Source: DASRJG01 sp032124015 (GTDB lineage Bacteria > Acidobacteriota > Polarisedimenticolia > Polarisedimenticolales > DASRJG01). From it: a stretch of DNA of 64,000 nt. Below are positions 52,344 through 60,452 of this stretch, piece after piece. The notes beneath the pieces are model-generated. The model did no database searches. It was not told the origin of the DNA and saw only the letters and a program-made list of their open reading frames with translations. Each line of letters begins with the position of its first letter. Within the stretch, counting starts at the first letter, position 1. A program made the position numbers and the translations under genes. The DNA lies in contig JAQBEH010000021.1 in assembly GCA_032124015.1 (NCBI GenBank), forward strand, positions 1 through 64,000, in the 5' to 3' direction.

Positions 52344-53506
52344 AGCGCGATCCGGACCAGGAGCTCCGCCCCGATCGGCAGCGCGGATTCGTCGATGTCG
52401 AATTGCGGGGCATGATGCGGGGCCGTGATTCCGCGCGCGACGTTTCCCGCTCCGATGAAGGCAAAGGCCCCCTGGACCTGGCGAAGGAAGTAGGCGAAAT
52501 CTTCCGCGGCCGCCATGGGCGCGGGCTCCACGACATTCGTCTCGCCGACGACGAGGGCCGCGTGGCGGCGAACCCGAAGGGCAGCGTCCGGATCGTTGAC
52601 GACGGCGGGGTATCCCGGCGAGAGGGTGTAGTCGAGGCGGCAACCTGCGGCGGCGGCTGTCCCCTCGAGAACCTCGCGGACGCGGCGGCGCAGGATCTCC
52701 CGCACTCCCTCGTCGAAACTGCGCAAGGTCCCGTGCATCGTGGCTGTGTCGGGAATCACGTTCGGGGCGGTTCCCGCGTGCAGCGAACCGATCGAGACGA
52801 CCGCCGGTTGGATCGGGTCGATCGAGCGCGCGACCACGGACTGGAGGGCGACAACCGCCTGCGCCGCGGCGACGACCGGATCGCAGGCCTCGTGAGGCAT
52901 CGCGCCATGTCCGCCCTTCCCGACCATCGCGGCGACGAATTCGTCCTGGGCAGCCATCGTGGGTACCGAGCGGACTTGAACGGTGCCGACCGGGAACAGC
53001 GACCAGAGGTGGAGACCGTAGGCCTCGGCCACGCCGTTTTCGGAGAGAACCCCCTCCCGGATCATCGCGTCGGCGCCGCCGAAGCCCTCCTCGCCGGGCT
53101 GGAAGCAAAACACCACATCGCGGTCGGTGCGCTCACGCACGGCTGAAAGAACCGACGCCGCGCCGAGCAGCATCGCCATGTGTCCGTCGTGACCACACGC
53201 GTGCATCTTCCCGGCGATCTCCGACCCGTAGGACCGGCCGGGAGTCTCAGAGATGGGGAGCGCGTCCATGTCGGCGCGCAGGAGAACCGGTGGCCGCGAA
53301 GGCGCTTTCGCGCGCAACACGCCCACGACACCCGTCTTGGCGACACCGGTTTTGACGTCCATTTCGAGCTCGCGCAAACGCGCGGCGATGAACGCCGCCG
53401 TCTCGTGCTCCGCAAACCCCAGCTCGGGCCGCTTGTGCAGCGCGCGCCGCCAGGCGACGAGCGGCCCGGTAAGATCTGCGACGCGGCGCTTCAGTTCGTC
53501 GGCCAT
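52334..53506 (-). CDS. M20-family N-acyl-amino acid amidohydrolase
   Basis: A 390-aa cytoplasmic metallohydrolase of the M20D type. The metal site is HACGHDGHMAMLLGAA near residue 100 and CFQPGEEGFGGADAMI near 130, with a later HHAPQFDIDESALPIG at the C-terminus. It should release amino acids from N-acyl derivatives or peptides. ATG 53506 (MADELKRR) is taken, after AAGGGGACACCC. The last codons and the stop lie in the long palindrome. Confidence 0.88.
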   Translation of the reverse strand: MADELKRRVADLTGPLVAWRRALHKRPELGFAEHETAAFIAARLRELEMDVKTGVAKTGVVGVLRAKAPSRPPVLLRADMDALPISETPGRSYGSEIAGKMHACGHDGHMAMLLGAASVLSAVRERTDRDVVFCFQPGEEGFGGADAMIREGVLSENGVAEAYGLHLWSLFPVGTVQVRSVPTMAAQDEFVAAMVGKGGHGAMPHEACDPVVAAAQAVVALQSVVARSIDPIQPAVVSIGSLHAGTAPNVIPDTATMHGTLRSFDEGVREILRRRVREVLEGTAAAAGCRLDYTLSPGYPAVVNDPDAALRVRRHAALVVGETNVVEPAPMAAAEDFAYFLRQVQGAFAFIGAGNVARGITAPHHAPQFDIDESALPIGAELLVRIALGE

Positions 53507-53576
53507 GGGTGTCCCCTTTCGCGCCCGCATTCTATAATCGACCGCCCTTCTTCATTTTTGCCGAGAGGTAATTCGC

Positions 53577-54428
53577 GTGAACATGACCGACGTCCGCCGC
53601 ATCCGCATTGGCCACTCCCCCGATCCGGACGACGCATTCATGTACTACGCGATCGCCAAAGGAAAGGTCGACACGTCCGGATTCGCCGTGGAGCAGGTCT
53701 TGGAGGACATCGAGAGCCTCAATCGGCGCGCTTTGGCGGGCGAGCTGGAGGTCACCGCGATCTCGATCCACGCCTATGCCCACCTCGCCGACCGTTACGC
53801 CCTGATGGCCTGCGGGGCGAGCATGGGCGACGGGTACGGGCCGATCGTCGTCGCGAGGGAGGCGATAACAGCCGGCGAGCTCCGCGGGAAGACGATCGCG
53901 ATCCCCGGAACGCTGACGTCCGCCTATCTGGCGCTTCGTCTTTATCTCGGAGACGCCTTTCCCTTCGTCGTCGTGCCGTTCGACGAAATCCTCGATGTCG
54001 TCGCGTCCGGACGTGCCGACGCCGGGCTGATCATCCACGAAGGCCAGCTCACCTACGCAGCCCAGGGCTTGGCGAAAATCGTGGATCTCGGCGTCTTCTG
54101 GGGCGAAAGAACCGGAGGGTTGCCGCTTCCCCTCGGCGGAAACGCCGTACGGAGGGACCTCGGGCCGGCCACGATGCGCGCGCTGACGAAGATGTACAAG
54201 GACTCGATCGCCTTCGGCCTCGCGAACCGCGTCGAGGCACTCGCCTACGCGAAAGACTTCGGGCGTGGCCTGGACGATCGAACGAACGACCGGTTCGTCG
54301 GGATGTACGTCAACGACCTGACGCTGGACTACGGCGAGCGCGGCCGGCGCTCGATCCAGCGCTTCCTCGATGAGGGCACGGCCGCGGGAATCGTTCCGGC
54401 GGTCGGCGCCGTCACGTTCGTTTCGTGA
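53577..54428 (+). CDS. mqnD: 1,4-dihydroxy-6-naphthoate synthase (futalosine menaquinone pathway)
   Basis: A 283-aa enzyme with a periplasmic-binding-protein-like fold: IGHSPDPDDAFMYYAIAKGKV at the N-terminus, ELEVTAISIHAYAHLADRYALM, GYGPIVVARE and ADAGLIIHEGQLTYA. These match MqnD, which makes 1,4-dihydroxy-6-naphthoate. It indicates menaquinone made by futalosine rather than the Men route. GTG 53577 follows GAGAGG; ATG 53583 is an alternative. Its stop overlaps the YgfZ gene start by 4 bp (GTGA). Confidence 0.88.
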   Translation: MNMTDVRRIRIGHSPDPDDAFMYYAIAKGKVDTSGFAVEQVLEDIESLNRRALAGELEVTAISIHAYAHLADRYALMACGASMGDGYGPIVVAREAITAGELRGKTIAIPGTLTSAYLALRLYLGDAFPFVVVPFDEILDVVASGRADAGLIIHEGQLTYAAQGLAKIVDLGVFWGERTGGLPLPLGGNAVRRDLGPATMRALTKMYKDSIAFGLANRVEALAYAKDFGRGLDDRTNDRFVGMYVNDLTLDYGERGRRSIQRFLDEGTAAGIVPAVGAVTFVS

Positions 54429-55396
54429 GCGGCCTCGACGCCGCCAACGCCTCCTGCGCGGTCGCGGATCGATCGGATCTCGGGCGGTTGATTGCCACCG
54501 GTCCCGACCTGCTCGGCCTCCTCCACCGGCTGAGCACCGGCGACGTCAAGGACCTGCGCTCAGGGGAAGGGCGTGAGACGGTCGTCACCAACGCCAAAGG
54601 GCGCATCGTCGAACGCCTCTTCGTCCACCACCTCGGTGACGACGGCGTGCTCCTCGTCGCCGGGCCGGGAGGCGCGCCGCGCGTCCAGGCACATTTGCAG
54701 AAGTTCACCTTTGCCGAAACCACCGGCCTTTCGGACGTGACCGCGGCGACGTTCGCGGTGGCGCTTTTCGGCCCGCGGTGGGCGGAGACCGCACATGCGG
54801 TGGGGATTCCGGAGCTTGCACCCTACGGGTCCGCGGCGTGTACCATCGCGGAAGTGCGCGTCCACGCGGTGCGCACCAACGGGTTCGACACCAACGGCGT
54901 TCTCGTGATCGGCCCGCACGACCACGCCTCGCGCGTCCACCAAACCCTGGTCGATGCGGCCGCACGCATCGGTGGTGGCGCGATCGAGGCTGCGGTCCTC
55001 GAAGCGTGGCGCATCCTGAACGGCCTTCCCGCGACCGGGCGCGAGCTGACCGAAGACCACAATCCCTTGGAGGCCGGCCTTCGCGATGCGGTGAGCTTCA
55101 CGAAGGGCTGCTATGTGGGGCAAGAGGTGGTCGCTCGCTTGAACACCTACGGGAAGGTCTCGCGCGCCCTCGTCGTCTTGGAGTTCGAACCCGGCACTCC
55201 CGTCCCGGCGCTCGGCGCGGCGATCCTCCACGCCGGCGGTGCGATCGGAACCGTGACGAGCGCGATACTCCCGCCGGGACACGTGCGCCCCGTCGCGCTC
55301 GCCTACGTCAAGGCGCGCGAGCTGAAGGCCGGTGTTACGGAGCTTTCGGTCGACGACGGCGGGACGCTTCGGAGTGCGAAGCTGACCCGCTCCTAG
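54425..55396 (+). CDS. ygfZ: YgfZ/GcvT-like folate-binding protein
   Basis: A 323-aa protein with the YgfZ signature KGCYVGQEVVARLNTYGKV near residue 230, plus LEAWRILNGLPATGREL and FTFAETTGL upstream. YgfZ assists Fe-S cluster repair/assembly in a folate-dependent way. It is coupled to mqnD by a 4-bp overlap (GTGA) and ends on a TAG that shares CTAG with the stop of the convergent deacetylase gene. Radical-SAM Mqn enzymes need Fe-S clusters, which may explain the pairing. Confidence 0.87.
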   Translation: MSGLDAANASCAVADRSDLGRLIATGPDLLGLLHRLSTGDVKDLRSGEGRETVVTNAKGRIVERLFVHHLGDDGVLLVAGPGGAPRVQAHLQKFTFAETTGLSDVTAATFAVALFGPRWAETAHAVGIPELAPYGSAACTIAEVRVHAVRTNGFDTNGVLVIGPHDHASRVHQTLVDAAARIGGGAIEAAVLEAWRILNGLPATGRELTEDHNPLEAGLRDAVSFTKGCYVGQEVVARLNTYGKVSRALVVLEFEPGTPVPALGAAILHAGGAIGTVTSAILPPGHVRPVALAYVKARELKAGVTELSVDDGGTLRSAKLTRS

Positions 55397-56331
55397 AGCA
55401 GCGCGTCGAGGTGGATCGCGGTCGACGCGGCCAGCGCCTCGAGATCGTAACCCCCTTCGAGCGTCGAAACGATGCGCCCCGAGGCGAACCGGTCCGCGAT
55501 CGTTCGCACGATCCGCGTCGCGTCGGCGAACGCCTCGGTCGAAACCCGCAGGCTCCCCAAGGGGTCGGCGTCATGCGCGTCGAAGCCCGCCGACACGAGG
55601 ACGAACTCCGGGCGGAACGACTCCATCGCCGGGACCAGGGCCTCGGTGAGCCCCGCGAGGAAACGACCGTCGCCGTCTCCGGGGCGAAGCGGCACGTTCA
55701 GCGTCGCTCCGGAGCCTCGTCCCTTGCCGCGCTCCGTGGCGTAGCCGGTCCCCGGATACAGCGGCATCTGATGGGAGGAGTAGTAGAAAACCGTCGGGTC
55801 GTCCTCGAAGATGTGCTGCGTGCCGTTCCCGTGGTGGACGTCCCAGTCCACGATCAAGACCCGATCGACGGCGCACTCCGCGCGCAGGGCGGCCGCGGCG
55901 ACGGCGACGTTGTTGAAGAGGCAAAAACCCATCGCAATATCCCGCTCGGCATGGTGCCCTGGCGGGCGCACGACCGCGAGCCCTCCGTCGAGCCGCGCGG
56001 CCGCGACCTCGGCACACAGCACGGAAAGCGATCCCGCGGCGAGGCGGGCGATCCGCGCGCTCTCCGTGCCGATTGCGGTGTCCATCGAGTCGATGAAACG
56101 CTCCCCCGCAGCACACGCGTCCTCAACGCGTCTTAAGTGGGCGGCGGCGTGCACGCGAAGGAGCGCCGCGTCCGTCGCGGGGGTGGCCGGGAACCGGATG
56201 CACCTCGAAGCGAGTCCGCGCTCCTCCAAGACCTCGCGAATACGGGCGAGTCTGGCGGGCGATTCCGGGTGGCCGCGACCGGTGTCGTGACCTTCAAAGA
56301 CCGGATCGAGGACGAGTCCGATGCGTCTCAT
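55393..56331 (-). CDS. Histone deacetylase-family hydrolase
   Basis: A 312-aa zinc hydrolase of the HDAC/AcuC/APAH group. Typical segments: HPESPARLARIREVL, VVRPPGHHAERDIAMGFCLFNNVA with the catalytic His pair, VLIVDWDVHHGNGTQ with the zinc Asp/His, SAGFDAHDADPLG with the second Asp, and LEGGYDLEALA. It may deacetylate polyamines, acetoin-related or protein lysines; the substrate is not set by sequence. ATG 56331. Confidence 0.9.
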   Translation of the reverse strand: MRRIGLVLDPVFEGHDTGRGHPESPARLARIREVLEERGLASRCIRFPATPATDAALLRVHAAAHLRRVEDACAAGERFIDSMDTAIGTESARIARLAAGSLSVLCAEVAAARLDGGLAVVRPPGHHAERDIAMGFCLFNNVAVAAAALRAECAVDRVLIVDWDVHHGNGTQHIFEDDPTVFYYSSHQMPLYPGTGYATERGKGRGSGATLNVPLRPGDGDGRFLAGLTEALVPAMESFRPEFVLVSAGFDAHDADPLGSLRVSTEAFADATRIVRTIADRFASGRIVSTLEGGYDLEALAASTAIHLDALL

Positions 56332-56352
56332 GGCCGGGAGTCGCGCGCCGAT

Positions 56353-57096
56353 TCAGTTGGCGCGCACGGAGATGTCGAGGCCGCTGAAACCGTTCGTGAT
56401 GGGTACACCATCGGGGATCGCTACGTCGTAGAGGCCGACGGCGAGATCGGGGTTGAAGCGGGTATTCAGGAGACGAATCTCCCGTTCGTTCCCGTCCTTC
56501 CCCACATATTCGATGCGAACCGGGAGAAGACTCCTTGCATCGACCCAGAGCCGGACTTCGTCGAAGCGCTTACGCACCCGGCGCTTCTTGGGAGAGAGCA
56601 CGAGGAGGTACGCTCCATCCTCCGCCTTCCCCGACTCGCCGAGCGCGATGTCATAGAACTTCTCCAACTCCTTCGATCCCTGGCCGACGCCGAAGAAACG
56701 GAACAACTGTTCGCTCCAGCGCTTGATGTCCCTCTTTTCGGCTCTTTTTCGTTCGGGGAAGTAGCCGGTGTACTTGCCGTCGGCCACGGCGAACCGCATC
56801 GGCTCGGGAACCGAGTATTCCCAGAGAACCGAGTCCGGCTTCGTCAGGTAGAACCGCCCTCTTGCAACGATGGGATCCTCGAGAAGCGGGCTTCGCGTCG
56901 TCTGGACGAACTCGGCCGAGAGCGTGCGGATCTGCAACTGGACCTGATCGAACCGCGTGAGGACTTGATCCAGGGTCTCGGTGGGAACGGCTGTCACTGT
57001 CTTTGCGCCCCGTGGGGGCTTCGATTCCTTGGCGGGAGCCACGCCGACCAGCGCGGCGGAAAGGGCGAGCACCACCGCACCGCGGCGAACGAACAT
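56353..57096 (-). CDS. lolA: Outer-membrane lipoprotein carrier protein LolA
   Basis: A 247-aa periplasmic chaperone with a signal peptide (FVRRGAVVLALSAALVGVAPA) and the LolA fold: QIRTLSAEFVQTTRS, ARGRFYLTKPDSVLWEYSVPEP, FAVADGKYTGYFPERKRA and VELRLWVD-like strands near RLWVDARSLLPVRI. It ferries lipoproteins to the outer membrane. ATG 57096 has GGAGG seven bases upstream on its strand. Supports a diderm host with Lol traffic. Confidence 0.85.
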   Translation of the reverse strand: MFVRRGAVVLALSAALVGVAPAKESKPPRGAKTVTAVPTETLDQVLTRFDQVQLQIRTLSAEFVQTTRSPLLEDPIVARGRFYLTKPDSVLWEYSVPEPMRFAVADGKYTGYFPERKRAEKRDIKRWSEQLFRFFGVGQGSKELEKFYDIALGESGKAEDGAYLLVLSPKKRRVRKRFDEVRLWVDARSLLPVRIEYVGKDGNEREIRLLNTRFNPDLAVGLYDVAIPDGVPITNGFSGLDISVRAN

Positions 57097-57232
57097 CCTG
57101 CATCCTCCAAACATGAGACGTCCGAAGTTCCGAGTCCGGGAGCGTCTCATGAAAACGTTATCAGCGGGCCAGGGAGCGGTCAACAATTCGGAGCCCGGCC
57201 TATAATCGCCTTTTTGCGCCGAGGATTCCACG

Positions 57233-59344
57233 ATGCACCTGCCACCGTCGGTTCGAGTCGCCGCAGCGCTTTTGGTTCTCCTGACGGGCTGTCCGAAGAC
57301 TCCGTCGACGAATTCGCCGGTGTCGGTCAAACCTTCCGACGATGCGCGGATCGGCAAGTTCGCACGCATCCTTCGGGCGGCGGACCGCAGGATCGTCGAC
57401 GAGGACCTCCGGAGGCTCCTCACCGATGAGGATCCCGCGGTTCGCGCGAACGCGGTTTCCGCCCTGGGGCAGATCGCTGAGCCGTCGTCGCTTCCTGATC
57501 TCGAAAAGGCCGCAGCCGACCCAACCTCGGAAACCCGGGCAAGCGCGGCGTTCGCCCTGGGGCTCATCGTCGACGTCTCGTCGCAAGCGGTCCTCGTGCA
57601 ACTCGCGGGAGACCCATCGCCGAAGGTCCGCGCCACCGCGGTCGAAGCGCTCGGCCGCCTGCACGACGCGGGCGGAGCCTCAACGGTCCTCGCCCTGTTC
57701 GACGATCCGGACCTGACGGTACGCGCTGCAGCGGCGATGGCCTCATGGAAGTTCGCGGAACCGGAGCCGTTCGTCGACGCTCTGCTTGCAAGCGTGTCCG
57801 CCGAAGACCCCGGCGTTCGTTTCGCATCCGCCTACGCCCTCGCGCGGCTCGCCTCGGCCGGGACGGCGCCGGCGTCGTCGGGTGCACCGGTGGGACACCT
57901 CTCCGAAGCCGCCCTCACCCGCGCCAAGGACGCCCTGGCGGCTCGGGTGGCGGACACCGAACCGGAGGTCCGGATGCAGGTCGCCCGGGGGCTCGCCAAT
58001 CCCCGCGGTGGGGCGGAGCTCGCCGTCGTGGGGGCGTTGACGAAAGACCGGGACGCAGGTGTCCGCGTCAACGCCGTGCGCTCGCTGGGCTATCCCGGAA
58101 TGCCAATCAAGCCTTACCTCGAGCGCGCGGTCACCGACCGGGACCAAGCCGTCGCCCAAGCAGCGATCGAGGCCGTCGGAAAGATCGGCGGGGCGCCCGC
58201 CGAAGAGACGTTGGCCGAGGTCCTTCCGAAGCTCCCGAAAGGGTGGCTGCAAGAGGCGGCGCTGAGCGCACTCGCCCGCGTTGTTCCGTCGCAGATACCC
58301 GGTCTGGTGAGTGGACTGCTGATGAACCCCGATCCGGTGATGCGGGCGTCCGCCGCGGCTCTCATCGCCGGTCAGAAGGACCCGGGAGCCTTCGCGGCGG
58401 CCAAAGCGATGCTCGGCGATGCCGAGCCTCGCGTTCAGGTGGTCGCGATTCCGCTCGTCGTCGACCAGGACGGCCCGGTTTCGGAACTCCTGGCGGGGGT
58501 CGTCGCCTCCCCCGATCCGGTGGTGCGCGCCGCCGTCGCCGACGCGGTCGGCAGCCGATTCGTCACCCCGCAGCCCGCCGTTGAGACCCGGAACGACCTC
58601 TTCGCTGAGCTCGAGGTGGTCTGGGCCGCCTCGGCGGTCGACATGATCCCCGACGCCAAGCTGTCGGTCGTCGACGCGGTCGCCAAGGCGGGGAAAGACG
58701 AACAAACCAAAAACGCGCTGGACCGCGCCCTTGCCGACCCGGACGTCATCGTCCGTCGCCGTGCCGCCGTGCGTTTCAAGGACGTCTACGGCGAAGACCG
58801 GAGCCAAGACATCGGCCCCGCCGCCGACCGCCCGCTTCAGGACTACGTGAGCATCGTGCGCTTTTCGCTCGTCCCCCACACGGCAGTCATCACGATGCAG
58901 CGGCCCGGGAGCCAGACGGGGCGATTCACGGTCGCCCTCGACGCGCAGGCGGCCCCGATGGCCTCCTGGAACTTCTCCCAGCTCGCCGGAAGGAAGTTTT
59001 TCGACCGCGCGAGGCTCCACCGGGTCGTCCCCAACTTCGTGGTTCAAGACGGCGATCCGCGTGGGGATGGTTTCGGCGGTCCCGGGTACTCCATTCGCGA
59101 CGAGTTCAACCCGCTGGCCTTCACGGCCGGCGTGCTCGGGATGGCCTCCGACGGAAAAGACACCGCCGGGAGCCAGTGGTTCATCACGCTCTCGGCGCAG
59201 CCGCACCTCGACGGACGCTACACTTCATTCGGGCACGTCACGGAGGGCTTGCGGGCGATCGTCGAGCAGATGCGCCCCGGAGACACCGTCGTATCGGTCC
59301 GTGTTGACGAAGACAGCGAAACCGAGTCGCAACCGGGGAACTAG
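57233..59344 (+). CDS. HEAT-repeat lipoprotein with C-terminal cyclophilin domain
   Basis: A 703-aa envelope protein. The signal ends in lipobox LLTGC (Cys20). Residues ~40-520 are a run of HEAT/PBS-type repeats (DPAVRANAVSALGQIAEPSS, DPTSETRASAAFALGLI, DPSPKVRATAVEALGRL and more). The last ~160 residues are a cyclophilin-type prolyl isomerase: FTVALDAQAAPMASWNF, FFDRARLHRVVPNFVVQDGDPRG, DTAGSQWFITLSAQPHLDGRYTSFG. The HEAT + PPIase fusion suggests a folding factor that holds clients. It shares its stop with the convergent HD-GYP gene (CTAG). Confidence 0.87.
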   Translation: MHLPPSVRVAAALLVLLTGCPKTPSTNSPVSVKPSDDARIGKFARILRAADRRIVDEDLRRLLTDEDPAVRANAVSALGQIAEPSSLPDLEKAAADPTSETRASAAFALGLIVDVSSQAVLVQLAGDPSPKVRATAVEALGRLHDAGGASTVLALFDDPDLTVRAAAAMASWKFAEPEPFVDALLASVSAEDPGVRFASAYALARLASAGTAPASSGAPVGHLSEAALTRAKDALAARVADTEPEVRMQVARGLANPRGGAELAVVGALTKDRDAGVRVNAVRSLGYPGMPIKPYLERAVTDRDQAVAQAAIEAVGKIGGAPAEETLAEVLPKLPKGWLQEAALSALARVVPSQIPGLVSGLLMNPDPVMRASAAALIAGQKDPGAFAAAKAMLGDAEPRVQVVAIPLVVDQDGPVSELLAGVVASPDPVVRAAVADAVGSRFVTPQPAVETRNDLFAELEVVWAASAVDMIPDAKLSVVDAVAKAGKDEQTKNALDRALADPDVIVRRRAAVRFKDVYGEDRSQDIGPAADRPLQDYVSIVRFSLVPHTAVITMQRPGSQTGRFTVALDAQAAPMASWNFSQLAGRKFFDRARLHRVVPNFVVQDGDPRGDGFGGPGYSIRDEFNPLAFTAGVLGMASDGKDTAGSQWFITLSAQPHLDGRYTSFGHVTEGLRAIVEQMRPGDTVVSVRVDEDSETESQPGN

Positions 59345-60411
59345 TGGGCGGTGCGCTCCGCCTCGGCGAGCGCATCGATCTTGCGGTGGACGCTCTGTCT
59401 GATGTCGCGCCAGACGCTCGCTTCGATCGCGAGAAACGCCTCGGCGACCCTCGGATCGAACTGGATTCCGGAGAAACGGCGGATCTCGTCGCGCGCCGCC
59501 TCGATCGAAAGCGCGGCCCGGTAAGGCCGATCCGAGGTCATCGCGTCGAAGGTGTCGACCGCCGCGAAAATCCGCGCCCCGAGCGGAATCTGTTCTCCTT
59601 TGAGACCGTGCGGATAGCCCGAGCCGTCCCAACGCTCTTGATGGCAGTGAACGATCTCGAGCGCCGGCTCGAGGAAGCGGATGTGTTTCAACATCCTGTA
59701 CCCCATCTCGGGGTGCCGCCTCATCTCCTCCCATTCCGCCGCGTCGAGCTTGCCGGGTTTTCGCAGGATCGCATCCGACACGCCGATCTTCCCGACGTCG
59801 TGGAGGATCGCCCCGCGACGGATCCAGGAGAGCTCGGGCTCGCCGACGTTCATCGCCTGCGCGACCAGAACCGCGTACTCGACGACCCGGCGCGAATGGC
59901 CATGGGTTTCGTTGTCCCTGAAATCGAGCGCCGTGATCATCGCCTCGAGGGTGCTCTCGTAGGACTCCTCGAGCTCGCGCGTGCGCTCGATCACCTTGGA
60001 TTCCAGGCTCTGCTGGTAGTTACGGTTTTCTCGGATGAGTCGGCGCTTTTCGAGCGTCCGCTCGACCACGATGCGGACCTCCTCCAGGTTGAACGGTTTC
60101 GAGACGTAGTCGGAAGCCCCCTTGCGGATCGTGCCGACCGCCGTTTCAACATCGACGACGCCGGTGACCATGATGACGTCGACGTCCGGGTCGTGGTCTT
60201 TGATGCGACGCAGGAGGGACAGGCCGTTTTCCCCCGGCATCTCGATGTCGGACAGGACGAGGTCGACCCCGCCCCGTCTCACGACTTCGAACCCGTCGGC
60301 CGCGGTTCCGGCCTGCACGACCTCATAGCCGAACGACTCCAGACCGTCGGCGAGCACCTCGCGAATCGACATCTCGTCATCGACGACCAGAACGCGGATG
60401 GGGTGGCTCAC
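59341..60411 (-). CDS. Response regulator with HD-GYP domain (RpfG-like)
   Basis: A 356-aa protein with a receiver domain (RVLVVDDEMSIREVLADGLES, phospho-Asp in VDLVLSDIEMPG, Lys in VSKPFNLEEV) followed by a coiled linker and an HD-GYP hydrolase (GAILHDVGKIGVSDA; CHQERWDGSGYPHGLKGEQIP). It probably degrades cyclic-di-GMP or a related signal when phosphorylated. GTG 60411 (SHPIRVLVVDDE) is selected; the longer frame has no added domain. The cognate kinase is not adjacent. Confidence 0.9.
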   Translation of the reverse strand: MSHPIRVLVVDDEMSIREVLADGLESFGYEVVQAGTAADGFEVVRRGGVDLVLSDIEMPGENGLSLLRRIKDHDPDVDVIMVTGVVDVETAVGTIRKGASDYVSKPFNLEEVRIVVERTLEKRRLIRENRNYQQSLESKVIERTRELEESYESTLEAMITALDFRDNETHGHSRRVVEYAVLVAQAMNVGEPELSWIRRGAILHDVGKIGVSDAILRKPGKLDAAEWEEMRRHPEMGYRMLKHIRFLEPALEIVHCHQERWDGSGYPHGLKGEQIPLGARIFAAVDTFDAMTSDRPYRAALSIEAARDEIRRFSGIQFDPRVAEAFLAIEASVWRDIRQSVHRKIDALAEAERTAH

Positions 60412-60452
60412 AGCCCGGATTGTAGGTTTTGAAACTCCGGCGGGCAATCGAT

